This document shows, in pieces, positions 51,108 through 59,074 of a stretch of DNA of 64,000 nt; positions within the stretch are counted from its first letter, which is position 1; the number at the start of each line of letters is the position of its first letter. Source of the stretch: JADGGM01 sp025449955 (GTDB taxonomy: Bacteria > Gemmatimonadota > Gemmatimonadetes > Gemmatimonadales > Gemmatimonadaceae). The stretch covers positions 12,289-76,288 of the forward strand of contig DATBNO010000117.1 in NCBI GenBank assembly GCA_036554285.1, read 5' to 3'. Made by a program: the position numbers and the translations under genes. The notes under the pieces were generated by a model that saw only the letters and a program-made list of their open reading frames with translations, did no database searches and was not told where the DNA came from.

Positions 51108-53171
51108 CTACCAGATGTGCGCGCGCAGGCTGTCGGGGCGGACCATCGGATCGCCGTCCTTGCAGCCCCACGCCGCCTTGAACTCCGGCATGTTGGAGAA
51201 TGGACCATCGACGCGCCATTTGGCCGGCGCGTGCTCGTTCGTGTGGACCAACGTGCGCTGCATCTCGGGGCGTGTTTCCTCGCGCCACACCTGCGCCCAA
51301 CCGAGGAAGAAGCGCTGCTCGGGCGTGAAGCCGTCGATGAGACCGGGCCGGCCCTTTTCCTGGAGCGACTTCTCCATCGCCAGGTACGCGATCTTGAGGC
51401 CGCCCAGGTCGGCGATGTTTTCGCCTTCCGTGAGCTTGCCGTTCACGTGCGTGCCGGAATCCACCACCGTGTAGCCGTTGAACTGGTCGACGACGAGCTT
51501 GGCTTGCGCGTCGTACTTGGCCGCATCCTCGGCCGTCCACCAATCGCGGAGATTGCCCTGGGGATCGAACTGGCGGCCTTCGTCATCGAAGCCGTGCGTC
51601 ATCTCGTGTCCGATCACCGCGCCCATCGCGCCGTAGTTCACTGCGTCATCGGCGTTGGGGTCGAAGAACGGCGGCTGCAGAATGCCCGCCGGGAACACGA
51701 TCTCGTTCATCTGCGGATTGTAGTACGCGTTCACCGTGGGCGGTGTCATGCCCCACTCGGTGCGATCCACCGGCTTGCCTAACCGGGACCAGTTGTCGGC
51801 GCGGCGCCAGTCGTTGGCGTGGCGCAGGTTCGCGAGGTACTGGCCGGGCTCGACCTCGAGCTTGCTGTAGTCCTTCCACTTGTCCGGGTATCCGATCTTG
51901 CGCGTGAACGCATCGAGCTTGATGATCGCCTGCTTCTTGGTGGCATCGCTCATCCACGCGAGCTGGCCGATGTCGGCGCGCAGCGTGGCGATGAGGTTGT
52001 CCACCATCGTGAGCGCGCGGGCTTTCGCCGCCGGCGTGAACGTGCGCTTCACGTATTCCTGGCCAATGGCTTCGCCTAACACGCCGTTGGACGTCGCGGC
52101 GCAGCGCTTCCACCGCGGCAGCTGCTCCTGGACGCCTGTCAGGCGCTGCGACCACTTGAAGTTCTCGTCGGCGAACTTGGACGGCAGCGCGCTGGCGGCG
52201 TTGGCCAGCACGTGCCACCGCAGATAGGCCTTCCACGTGTCGACCGGCACGGTCGTGAGCAACGTGTCGATCGCGCGGAAGAAGTCGGGCTGCGCCACGT
52301 TGATCTCGGTCACCGCCGGCGCGCCCATCGTGCGCAACATACCTTGCAGGTCGAGGTCGGGCGTGAGCTTCTGCATGTCGGCCAACGACATCTTGTGGTA
52401 CGTCGCATTCGGATCGCGCATCGCGACGCGCGGCATCGACGCCTGCGCCATCTTGGTCTCGAGGTCCATGATCTTCTGCGCGTCCGACGATCCATCCGCG
52501 GCGCTCTCGCCGGACAACTGCAGCATCGTGCCCACGTGCGCCACGTACGCGTCGCGCAATGCCTTGCTCTTGTCGTCGCTGCGGAAGTAGTACTCGCGCT
52601 CCGGCAGGCCGAGTCCGCCCTGCCCCGCGTTGGCGATCTCTTCGCTCGAGTTCTTGGTGTCGGGCCGCACGAAGAAGCCGAACGGGGCCGCGCCGGCCTG
52701 CGCGTCCAACTTGCCCAACGACGCCACCAGCGCCTTGGTGTCGCTGATCGACGCGACTTCCTGCAGCATCGGCTCGATCGGCTTCGTGCCTAACGCTTCG
52801 ATCGCCGTCGTGTCCATGCAGGCGTCGTAGAACGTGCCCACTTTCCACTCGTTGCTGCCCGGCTTGGCCTTCTTCTCGCGCACCGCGGCTGTTTCGTCAT
52901 CCAGGATCTGATGGACCACGTCCTGGTTGTGGTCCTGCAGCTCGTTGAACGAGCCCCACGACGAGTACGCCGCGGGGATCGAAGTCCGCTTTTCCCATCC
53001 GCCGTTCGCGAACGTGAAGAAGTCGGTGCACGGCGCGCAGGTGGTGTCCAGATTCGCGCGGTCGAGCGCGTGCGATGTACCGCTTTGTTGGGCCGCGGCC
53101 GGCGACGCGGCGAACACGACCCAGGCCGCGACTGCCGCCGCGGCTGCCATCCGAACGAAACGCAATGTCAT
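51108..53171 (-). CDS. M13 family metallopeptidase (PepO/neprilysin type), secreted
   Basis: 687-residue exported zinc endopeptidase. Signal peptide at 1-27 (FVRMAAAAAVAAWVVFAAS). The catalytic VIGHEMTHGFDDEG (HExxH near residue 522), the third ligand Glu in ENIADLGG, and the substrate-binding VNAYYNP are all present, as is the C-terminal CxxW-like tail ending in W. M13 enzymes cleave short peptides inside a closed cavity. ATG 53171 starts the signal peptide; an upstream in-frame extension has no leader character. Confidence 0.94.
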   Translation of the reverse strand: MTLRFVRMAAAAAVAAWVVFAASPAAAQQSGTSHALDRANLDTTCAPCTDFFTFANGGWEKRTSIPAAYSSWGSFNELQDHNQDVVHQILDDETAAVREKKAKPGSNEWKVGTFYDACMDTTAIEALGTKPIEPMLQEVASISDTKALVASLGKLDAQAGAAPFGFFVRPDTKNSSEEIANAGQGGLGLPEREYYFRSDDKSKALRDAYVAHVGTMLQLSGESAADGSSDAQKIMDLETKMAQASMPRVAMRDPNATYHKMSLADMQKLTPDLDLQGMLRTMGAPAVTEINVAQPDFFRAIDTLLTTVPVDTWKAYLRWHVLANAASALPSKFADENFKWSQRLTGVQEQLPRWKRCAATSNGVLGEAIGQEYVKRTFTPAAKARALTMVDNLIATLRADIGQLAWMSDATKKQAIIKLDAFTRKIGYPDKWKDYSKLEVEPGQYLANLRHANDWRRADNWSRLGKPVDRTEWGMTPPTVNAYYNPQMNEIVFPAGILQPPFFDPNADDAVNYGAMGAVIGHEMTHGFDDEGRQFDPQGNLRDWWTAEDAAKYDAQAKLVVDQFNGYTVVDSGTHVNGKLTEGENIADLGGLKIAYLAMEKSLQEKGRPGLIDGFTPEQRFFLGWAQVWREETRPEMQRTLVHTNEHAPAKWRVDGPFSNMPEFKAAWGCKDGDPMVRPDSLRAHIW

Positions 53172-53309
53172 GGAAGAGCCCGGTTGAGGAATAGTTGTCC
53201 TTGAAGATGCCCACGGGAGCACGCGGCGCAATCCGTGGCACGCGGGATATTGGGGGCCGCTTTGAATGCATTGCCCCCGGCCTCCCGTGTGGTGGGCGTC
53301 TTCGCTCTG

Positions 53310-53505
53310 TTGGCCACGGATTGAACGGATGACTGCACGGATGAAACGGATCGCTCGGCTGTATCCGCGGTGTCGTACCCGCCAACGCCTTTCTGTCTCG
53401 TTTCTTTCAACAAGTACCGGCGTGTAGCCATTGTCGGGCCGGTCGGTGCTGGGCAGCCGAACGATCCGTTCGATCCGTGCAGTTATCCGTACAATCCGCG
53501 TCCAA
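53310..53505. repeat. 196-bp element bounded by 51-bp imperfect inverted repeats
   Basis: Left arm 53310-53360 and right arm 53455-53505 match at 44 of 51 positions in inverted orientation, with 94 bp between them. Each arm contains several copies of the hexamer ACGGAT (or ATCCGT) at irregular spacing. No transposase is encoded. It resembles palindromic intergenic elements or MITEs made of CACGGATGAACGGAT-like words seen in environmental genomes, but I cannot check family membership. Confidence 0.7.
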
Positions 53506-53556
53506 CGGAGCGTAGAAGCTGGCCAGGCGAAACCCGGTTAGACCTCGATTTCGGCG

Positions 53557-53585
53557 TTGACATCAGGGCGGCGCTTATCTAACCT
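53557..53585 (+). promoter_or_regulatory. Candidate phhA promoter
   Basis: TTGACA at 53557-53562 and TAACCT at 53580-53585 with a 17-nt spacer. Transcription would start at about 53592, right at the ATG of the leader peptide (53593), making the leader ORF leaderless. The -10 matches consensus at only three positions, including the key A2 and T6. An alternative TATCTA at 53576 has too short a spacer. Confidence 0.5.
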
Positions 53586-53592
53586 TTGATCC

Positions 53593-53679
53593 ATGATTCG
53601 CGCGCCGCGCACTCCGTCCTATCGCTATTACTACGTGCCCCTATCCACGGGACGCGAGCGGAGGCGTGTGCGCGGCTGA
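53593..53679 (+). CDS. Tyr-rich leader peptide of phhA attenuator
   Basis: 28-codon ORF (ATG 53593, stop TGA 53677). Codons 10 to 14 read Tyr-Arg-Tyr-Tyr-Tyr (53620-53634), four Tyr in five; the tail is Arg-rich. It precedes an intrinsic terminator by 23 nt, and the only downstream gene is phenylalanine 4-hydroxylase, whose product is tyrosine. A ribosome stalled at the Tyr codons would leave 53644-53655 free to form the antiterminator. A ribosome reaching the stop would cover it and allow termination. No Shine-Dalgarno is visible, consistent with a leaderless start. Confidence 0.85.
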   Translation: MIRAPRTPSYRYYYVPLSTGRERRRVRG

Positions 53680-53737
53680 GTAGGTTGCGACATGAGATCC
53701 CCGGCGGCCCGTGGAAGTTCCACGGGCCGCCTTTTTT
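53644..53737 (+). promoter_or_regulatory. phhA transcription attenuator: antiterminator and terminator
   Basis: Terminator: a 14-bp perfect inverted repeat, GGCGGCCCGTGGAA (53703-53716) and TTCCACGGGCCGCC (53718-53731), followed by six T (53732-53737), 32 nt before the phhA ATG. Antiterminator: TCCACGGG at 53644-53651 is complementary to CCCGTGGA (53708-53715) in the terminator left arm. The pairing extends past one A-G mismatch by CGC/GCG (53653-53655 with 53704-53706). The two structures are mutually exclusive, as in the classical trp, phe and his attenuators. Confidence 0.88.
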
Positions 53738-53768
53738 GTGTCCCTTCCCGAGGAGCAGGAGCACGATC

Positions 53769-54545
53769 ATGCAGCAGACATCGAATGACGCCGCACACGC
53801 GCCTAACCGCGTATCGACCGAGCAGGACCTTCCGGCATTCATCGAGCAGAATTACGACGCGTACGACCGCGAGGCACACGATGTCTGGCGGATCCTCTAC
53901 GAGCGGCGGATGATGACGCTGCGCGATACGGGCAGCGAGGTATTCCTGAACGGCATCGATCGCATCGGACTCGCGTCGGATCGCGTGCCGGACTTGGACG
54001 ATGTGAATCGCCGCCTCCAAACGCGCACGGGATGGCGCGCCGTGGGCGTGGGTGGATTCATTCCCGCGGCGCAGTTCTTTCGCTGTCTGGCGCAGCGCCG
54101 ATTTCCCACGACGCTCATCGTGCGCTCGCGGAGCCAGCTCGACTACCTGCCCGAGCCGGACATTTTCCACGACGTCTTCGGCCACGTGCCGCTGCACGCC
54201 GAGCCCGTGTTCGCGGACTTTCTGCAGCGATTCGGTGAGTTAGGCGCGGCGGCCCGAACCGAGGAAGAGACGCAGGCCCTCGCTCGCCTCTTCTGGTTCA
54301 CCGTCGAGTTCGGCTTGATCGAGGAGGGCGACGGGCCGCGCGTTTACGGCAGCGGCCTCATCTCCTCGCACGGCGACGCCGCCAACGCGCTGGGCCCGAC
54401 CTGCCGTCGGCGCCCGTTCAGCCTGGACGGCGTGGTCGCGCAGCCGTTCGAGATCGATCACTTCCAGGACGTGTTGTTCGTCGTCCCCTCGTTCGATGCG
54501 TTGTATCGCGCGGTCGAGGAGTTAGGCGCGCGATTCCGGTCGTGA
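53769..54545 (+). CDS. phhA: Phenylalanine 4-hydroxylase
   Basis: 258-residue monomeric pterin-dependent iron enzyme converting Phe to Tyr with O2. The iron ligands are His134 and His139 in FHDVFGHVPLH, plus Glu180 in FWFTVEFGL; the spacing (5 and 41) equals that of the C. violaceum enzyme. The pterin-binding region includes GGFIPAAQFF. Downstream of the iron site are GSGLISSHGDA and the C-terminal strand VDHFQ-type IDHFQDVLFVV. ATG 53769 is used; the frame is open to 53586, but that extension runs through the attenuator hairpin. Regulation by tyrosine supply through the leader attenuator points to an anabolic role, making Tyr. Confidence 0.95.
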   Translation: MQQTSNDAAHAPNRVSTEQDLPAFIEQNYDAYDREAHDVWRILYERRMMTLRDTGSEVFLNGIDRIGLASDRVPDLDDVNRRLQTRTGWRAVGVGGFIPAAQFFRCLAQRRFPTTLIVRSRSQLDYLPEPDIFHDVFGHVPLHAEPVFADFLQRFGELGAAARTEEETQALARLFWFTVEFGLIEEGDGPRVYGSGLISSHGDAANALGPTCRRRPFSLDGVVAQPFEIDHFQDVLFVVPSFDALYRAVEELGARFRS

Positions 54546-54566
54546 GGCAAGCGGCGCGCCGGCTGC

Positions 54567-57500
54567 CTAACGCTTGGCGCGCCCGGCCGCCTGGATCGCC
54601 TTCCACTTCGCGAGCACCGACTCCGACTCGGCGCGCGCCTTGTCGCACGCGGCCGCCTCGGCCGCCGTGGGCGTGGCATCCGCGCCCTGCATCGCCATCG
54701 CCGCCGCCATGAGCGACGAGGTGGCGCCCGACAACGTGGGCGGCGCATTGCGCGCGCCGCGCCGGCCGAAGCCGCGCGCGGGCGGCCCCGGCGCCGGGGC
54801 GAGCGAGTCGATGCGTGCGCGCAGCCCGCTCGCCGAATCGGCACGATCGGCCATCGCCCGCGCCGAATCGTAGGCTGCCTGGGTCGCGAGCGCGCGCTGG
54901 TACATGTCGCGCGAGAGCGTGGCCAGGTGTGAGAGCCCCAGCGCCGGGGTTTTCACCCGCGGATCGAGGCGCAGCGTGAGCGGCTGCGTGAACGCGCGGC
55001 CGTTCACCGTTAGGCGGACGGTGTAGCGGCCCGGCGGCGCCCACGGCGCGTACGTTTGCGGGTACGTGTGATGCGGCACCGCGCCGTTGGCATCTTCATC
55101 GCCGCCGCCCGGCGCGTCGAAGTTAGGCACCGGCTGATCGTGCAGGTCCCACGCGAACCGGTGCATGCCGCGCTTGGTCGAGAGCGCGATCGGCGGCGCG
55201 GGCCAGTACAGCGGCAGCGCGCAGTCCTCCGCCGTCGGACGCTCGTGACACACGAGATCGTAGGCCGCCGGATCGGTGGCCGGATCCGGGTTAGGCACCG
55301 GGTCGGCGCTCGAGTACGAGCGCACCACCGTCCCTGCCGCGTCGAGGATGTCGAGCGTCACCGGGTTGGGCGCATCGGTGGTCAAGTAGTAGTCGATGAT
55401 GCCGCCCGGCATCGGGTTCTCGCCCGCCGGCAGCTCGGGCGGCCACGGCGTCGGGTCGTTGGTCCCGAAGCGGACACGCACCGCCGTCGCGGGCTTGTAC
55501 AGATAGGCGTCGTTCGCCGCGCGTGCCTCCGCTTCCTGTCTGAGCGGCGTCACGTCGTCGAGAATCCAGAAGCCGCGCCCGTGCGTGCCGGCGATGAGAT
55601 CGGAGCAGAGGCACGCGCTGTCGTCCTTGAGCTCGAGGTCGCGCACCGAGATGGCGGGCATGTTCTGGCGCAGCGACTGCCAGTGATCGCCATCGTCGAA
55701 CGACACCCAGACCTGCGCTTCGGTGCCCGCGTACAACAATCCGCGCTGCCGCGGATCTTCGCGGATCGAATTGGCCGCCGCGCCGGGCGCCATGCCGCTG
55801 TCGATCTCCGTCCACGTCTTGCCGCCATCGTGCGTGCGGAAGAAATGCGGATTCGCATCGTCGATGCGCATCGTGTTGGCCGCGATGTACGCCGTCTGAT
55901 CGTCGAAGTGGCCGGCATCGATGTTGAAGATGCGCGTCCACGGTTTGACGGTTGGCGGGGTGACATTGGTCCAGCTCACGCCGCCGTTGGTCGTCATCTG
56001 GACGTTGCCGTCGTCGGTCCCGGCCCAGAGCACGCGCGACGAGCGCGGCGACGGCGAGAGCGCGGTGATCGTGCCTAACGGACCGGGCGTGACGTCGGTG
56101 GCGTACTTGCCGGCCGACGTCGGCACGGCCCAGGTGTGCCGCGCCAGGTCGGGGCTGATGCGCGTCCACGAGTGCGCGTGGTCGGTCGACTTCCACACCG
56201 CGTTGGACGTGTAGTACAGCACGCTCGGGTCTTCCGGCGACCACAGGATCGGCATCGTGCGGACGTTGCGGTTGTACGTGTCTCCGTTAGGCCCGGGCGC
56301 GCTCATGTCGGGGCCCACGAACGTCGTCTGGCCCGTCTTGCGATTGTACAGCGACACGTTGGTCCGCATGCTGCCGTACACCATGTCCGGATCGCGCGGA
56401 TCGGGCGCGGCGATCCCGTACTCCTGGATGTTGACCGGGTGCCAGTCGTGGAACGTGATCTCGCCATCGTCGGACCGGCTCTTCACGCACGCCGAGCCCG
56501 AGTCCTGCTGGCCGCCGCACACCTGGTACACGAACGTGTTGTCCGTCGACACGTGGTACATGGCACCGGTAGGCTGCGTGTACCAGTTGCTCCACGACAC
56601 GCCGCGATTGGCCGACACCACGCCGCCCTGGTCACTCACCTGGACGATGATGTTCGGATTGTTCGGGTTGATCCACGTCTTCTGATAGTCGTCGCCGCCC
56701 GGCGCGCCGCGCACGGCGGACCACGTCGCGCCGCCGTCCTCGGTGCGCCACAACACGGTGGACGAGCTGTATACGACGTTCTCGTTCTTCGGGTCGACGA
56801 TGATGGTGGGCAGATCGCCGCCGCCGATCCGGACCAACGGACGCGGATCGATGGGACGGCTCGTTAGGCCGGGCCCGTCCATGAGCGTCCAGTTGGCGCC
56901 GGCATCGCTCGACTTGTAGAACGCGACGACGCCGGCGCCGTACCCGGCCGCGGGCACGCCGGCGCGAGTCGACGGTTGCGCCACCATCGCGTAGACGACG
57001 TTGGGGTTGCTGCGGGCGATCCCGATGTTCGCTTCCAGCACCGACGACGGCAGTCCGCCTTTGAGCTCCGTCCACGTGGTGCCGCCATCGGTGGACTTGT
57101 AGAGTCCGCCGGCGTTGCCGCCGAACCCGCCGCCCTCGTGAAACGCCTCCTGCTGCTGCCACAGCGATGCGTACACCGTATTCGGATTGGCCGGATCGAT
57201 GTGCACGTCGTTGGCGCTCGTGTACTCGTCCTTGTACAACACCTTGGTGAAGGTGTGTCCGCCGTCGGTGGAGCGGAACACGCCGCGCTGTTCGTTAGGC
57301 CCGTAGGGGTGGCCCAACACGGCCACGAACAGGCGGTTGGGATTGAACGGATCGACGTCGACGGCGGCGATCATCTGGCTGTCGTCCAGCCCCAAGTGCG
57401 TCCACGTCTTGCCGCCATCGGCCGACTTGTACATGCCGTTGCCGGTCGCGAGGTCGGGGCGAATGATCCCGGCGCCGGTGCCCACGTAGATGATGTTCGG

Positions 57501-57797
57501 GTTGGACGGCGCCACCGCGATCGCGCCGATGGAACCCGTCGACTCGTTGTCGAACAGCGGCGTCCAACTCGAACCGTAGTCGGTCGACCGCCACACGCCG
57601 CCGTTGTCGAACCCGATGTACGCGACGTTCGGCTCGTTGGCCGACCCCGACACGGCGCGCGCTCGACCGGCCCGCGTTGGGCCGATTTCACGCCACCGCA
57701 TTCCCGAATAGAGATCGGACGACTGGGGGTGCGCCGCCGCAGGTGTGATGGCGGCAGCGAGAGCGAGCGAGAGAACGCGAATGGTGGACGTACGCAC
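54567..57797 (-). CDS. Secreted BNR/Asp-box repeat protein (VPS10/sortilin-like)
   Basis: 1076-residue exported protein. Signal peptide at 1-24 (VLSLALAAAITPAAAHPQ). Residues about 30-730 form one or two seven-to-ten-bladed propellers with many Asp-box motifs (STDYGSSWT, SADGGKTWT, STDGGHTFT, STDGGTTWT, SSDAGANWT, TEDGGATWS, STDHAHSWT, THDGGKTWT). A C-terminal beta-sandwich and a helical tail rich in Ala/Pro follow. Such proteins are numerous in Gemmatimonadota and Acidobacteria; glycosidase activity is often annotated but not shown. Convergent with phhA, 21 nt between stops. Confidence 0.88.
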   Translation of the reverse strand: MRTSTIRVLSLALAAAITPAAAHPQSSDLYSGMRWREIGPTRAGRARAVSGSANEPNVAYIGFDNGGVWRSTDYGSSWTPLFDNESTGSIGAIAVAPSNPNIIYVGTGAGIIRPDLATGNGMYKSADGGKTWTHLGLDDSQMIAAVDVDPFNPNRLFVAVLGHPYGPNEQRGVFRSTDGGHTFTKVLYKDEYTSANDVHIDPANPNTVYASLWQQQEAFHEGGGFGGNAGGLYKSTDGGTTWTELKGGLPSSVLEANIGIARSNPNVVYAMVAQPSTRAGVPAAGYGAGVVAFYKSSDAGANWTLMDGPGLTSRPIDPRPLVRIGGGDLPTIIVDPKNENVVYSSSTVLWRTEDGGATWSAVRGAPGGDDYQKTWINPNNPNIIVQVSDQGGVVSANRGVSWSNWYTQPTGAMYHVSTDNTFVYQVCGGQQDSGSACVKSRSDDGEITFHDWHPVNIQEYGIAAPDPRDPDMVYGSMRTNVSLYNRKTGQTTFVGPDMSAPGPNGDTYNRNVRTMPILWSPEDPSVLYYTSNAVWKSTDHAHSWTRISPDLARHTWAVPTSAGKYATDVTPGPLGTITALSPSPRSSRVLWAGTDDGNVQMTTNGGVSWTNVTPPTVKPWTRIFNIDAGHFDDQTAYIAANTMRIDDANPHFFRTHDGGKTWTEIDSGMAPGAAANSIREDPRQRGLLYAGTEAQVWVSFDDGDHWQSLRQNMPAISVRDLELKDDSACLCSDLIAGTHGRGFWILDDVTPLRQEAEARAANDAYLYKPATAVRVRFGTNDPTPWPPELPAGENPMPGGIIDYYLTTDAPNPVTLDILDAAGTVVRSYSSADPVPNPDPATDPAAYDLVCHERPTAEDCALPLYWPAPPIALSTKRGMHRFAWDLHDQPVPNFDAPGGGDEDANGAVPHHTYPQTYAPWAPPGRYTVRLTVNGRAFTQPLTLRLDPRVKTPALGLSHLATLSRDMYQRALATQAAYDSARAMADRADSASGLRARIDSLAPAPGPPARGFGRRGARNAPPTLSGATSSLMAAAMAMQGADATPTAAEAAACDKARAESESVLAKWKAIQAAGRAKR

Positions 57798-58117
57798 GTC
57801 AACGGCCTCAACGATTGTGAGGAGTTACGAAGGTGATACAGCGACGCGGGGAATATGGGGCTGGGACGCGCGCGGGGCTACGTGGTTGCGCGCGATGCCG
57901 GGCCGGTCTATCCTAGCGCGTCCCTCCCGGGCACGGCCCTGCCGACGGCAGACGTGGCCCGGGGCTCACGTACGTGCGCGTCCGCCCTACGTGGATCCGT
58001 GCAGCGACGTCAAAAGAATCCTCCGCCGGTGGTCGAGTTTGAGGAGCGCCAGCTGGCCGCGGTATCGCTTTCTCTCCATCGTTAGGCACAGACCCACCCG
58101 AGCCCCGAGGATCGTCC
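57798..58117. other. Intergenic region with candidate promoter
   Basis: 320 nt. A forward promoter candidate is TTGCGC (57886-57891), 17-nt spacer, TATCCT (57909-57914). That would give the SRPBCC gene a leader of about 200 nt. The leader contains a GTTAGGC motif at 58081 but no riboswitch or hairpin I recognise. Short ORFs here lack support. Confidence 0.45.
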
Positions 58118-58546
58118 GTGGCTGAATACGTGACCACTGCCGTCATCGACGCCCCGCCCGCCCGCGTGTGGGACATCGTGACCAACGCCGCCGGTTATCA
58201 CGAGTGGAATCCGGAGATCACCAACATCGAAGGGCAGATGGCCTCCGGCGCGCGGATCGTGGCCCGCGTCAAGCTCGGCAGCGGTGCGGTGCGGCGGGTG
58301 CCGATGCGGGTGACGGCGTTCGACGCGCCGGCGCGCATGGAATGGACGGGCGGCCTGCCGTTCGGACTCTTCGTGGGGCGCCGCACCTTTACCGTCGCGC
58401 CTAACGCTGGGGGCGCGGAGTTCCGCCTGCACCTGAGCATGACCGGTCCGCTGTCGCGATGGATCGTCAAGTCGGTGGGCGACCGCCAGCCCGAAGTCGA
58501 CAGCTTCGCCGCCGCGCTCAAGGCGCGCGCCGAGCGTGAGCGTTAG
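58118..58546 (+). CDS. SRPBCC (START/Bet v1-like) domain protein
   Basis: 142 residues forming one hydrophobic-pocket SRPBCC domain: VTTAVIDAPPARVWDIVTNA at the start (helix-grip pattern), YHEWNPEITNIEG, the middle strands MEWTGGLPFGLFVGRR, and a long C-terminal helix. Members bind lipids or act as cyclases; the ligand is unknown. GTG start at 58118 with GAGGA 10 nt upstream. The TAG stop is within a GTTAGGC motif. The macro-domain gene follows in the same direction 33 nt later. Confidence 0.82.
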   Translation: MAEYVTTAVIDAPPARVWDIVTNAAGYHEWNPEITNIEGQMASGARIVARVKLGSGAVRRVPMRVTAFDAPARMEWTGGLPFGLFVGRRTFTVAPNAGGAEFRLHLSMTGPLSRWIVKSVGDRQPEVDSFAAALKARAERER

Positions 58547-58579
58547 GCAGGCGGGACGGCGGGCGGGGCCGTCGAGCCG

Positions 58580-59074
58580 GTGATCGAGGTCGTCGTGGCC
58601 GACATCACGACGATCGAGACCGACGCGATCGTGAACGCCGCCAACAGCGCGTTGGGCGGCGGCGGCGGCGTGGACGGCGCCATCCATCGCCGCGCGGGTC
58701 CGGAGCTCGCTCGCGCCGCGATGGCGCTCGCACCCTGCGCCGCCGGCGGCGCGGTGATCACGGCCGGGTTCGGCTTGGCCGCGCGCTACGTGATCCATGC
58801 CGTGGGGCCGGTGTGGTATGGCGGCCATCGCGACGAAGCGGCGATGCTCACGGGTGCCTACGAGCGGAGCTTCGCGTTGGCGCGCGCACAGAGCGACATT
58901 CGCTCGATCGCCTTTCCCGCAATCTCCACCGGCGCGTACCGGTTCCCGAAGGACGCGGCCGCGCGCATCGCCGTCGCCGCCATGCGCGCACACGAGTCCG
59001 CCTTCGCGCGCATCGTCGCGTGTCTCTTCGACAACGAGAGCGCCCGACTCTACCGAACCCTCGTCAACCGTTAG
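58580..59074 (+). CDS. Macro-domain protein (ADP-ribose / O-acetyl-ADP-ribose hydrolase-like)
   Basis: 164 residues, one macro domain. DITTIETDAIVNAANSALGGGGGVDGAIH (in parts: IVNAANSAL and GGGGVDGAIHRRAG) binds ADP-ribose, and ISTGAYRFP is the second phosphate-binding loop. This is the MacroD/YmdB class, which removes ADP-ribose from proteins or hydrolyses O-acetyl-ADP-ribose. The Asn in VNAAN and the Asp in GVDGAIH are present, so activity is plausible. GTG 58580. The stop overlaps the convergent hydrolase stop by 4 nt. Confidence 0.92.
   Translation: MIEVVVADITTIETDAIVNAANSALGGGGGVDGAIHRRAGPELARAAMALAPCAAGGAVITAGFGLAARYVIHAVGPVWYGGHRDEAAMLTGAYERSFALARAQSDIRSIAFPAISTGAYRFPKDAAARIAVAAMRAHESAFARIVACLFDNESARLYRTLVNR

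Larger units (their letters stand above)
53172..53592. other. Intergenic region between M13 peptidase and phhA leader
   Basis: About 420 nt without a convincing gene. Its main content is a long imperfect inverted repeat (53310-53360 and 53455-53505, listed separately), followed by the phhA promoter candidate at 53557-53585. The leftmost 140 nt should hold the promoter of the reverse M13 peptidase gene, but I see no clear -35/-10 pair. Confidence 0.6.

Noticed and set aside
53593..53740. T-box riboswitch as explanation for the phhA terminator
   Set aside because: I see no T-box sequence or specifier stem, and the leader is too short; the Tyr-rich ORF and competing pairing explain it better.
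53586..53768. N-terminal extension of phhA by 61 codons
   Set aside because: It reads through the attenuator hairpin in a different frame from the leader peptide and has no similarity to hydroxylases.
57855..58085. 76-codon ORF in the leader of the SRPBCC gene
   Set aside because: No start signal, no conserved feature; ends in a GTTAGGC motif that supplies the stop by chance.
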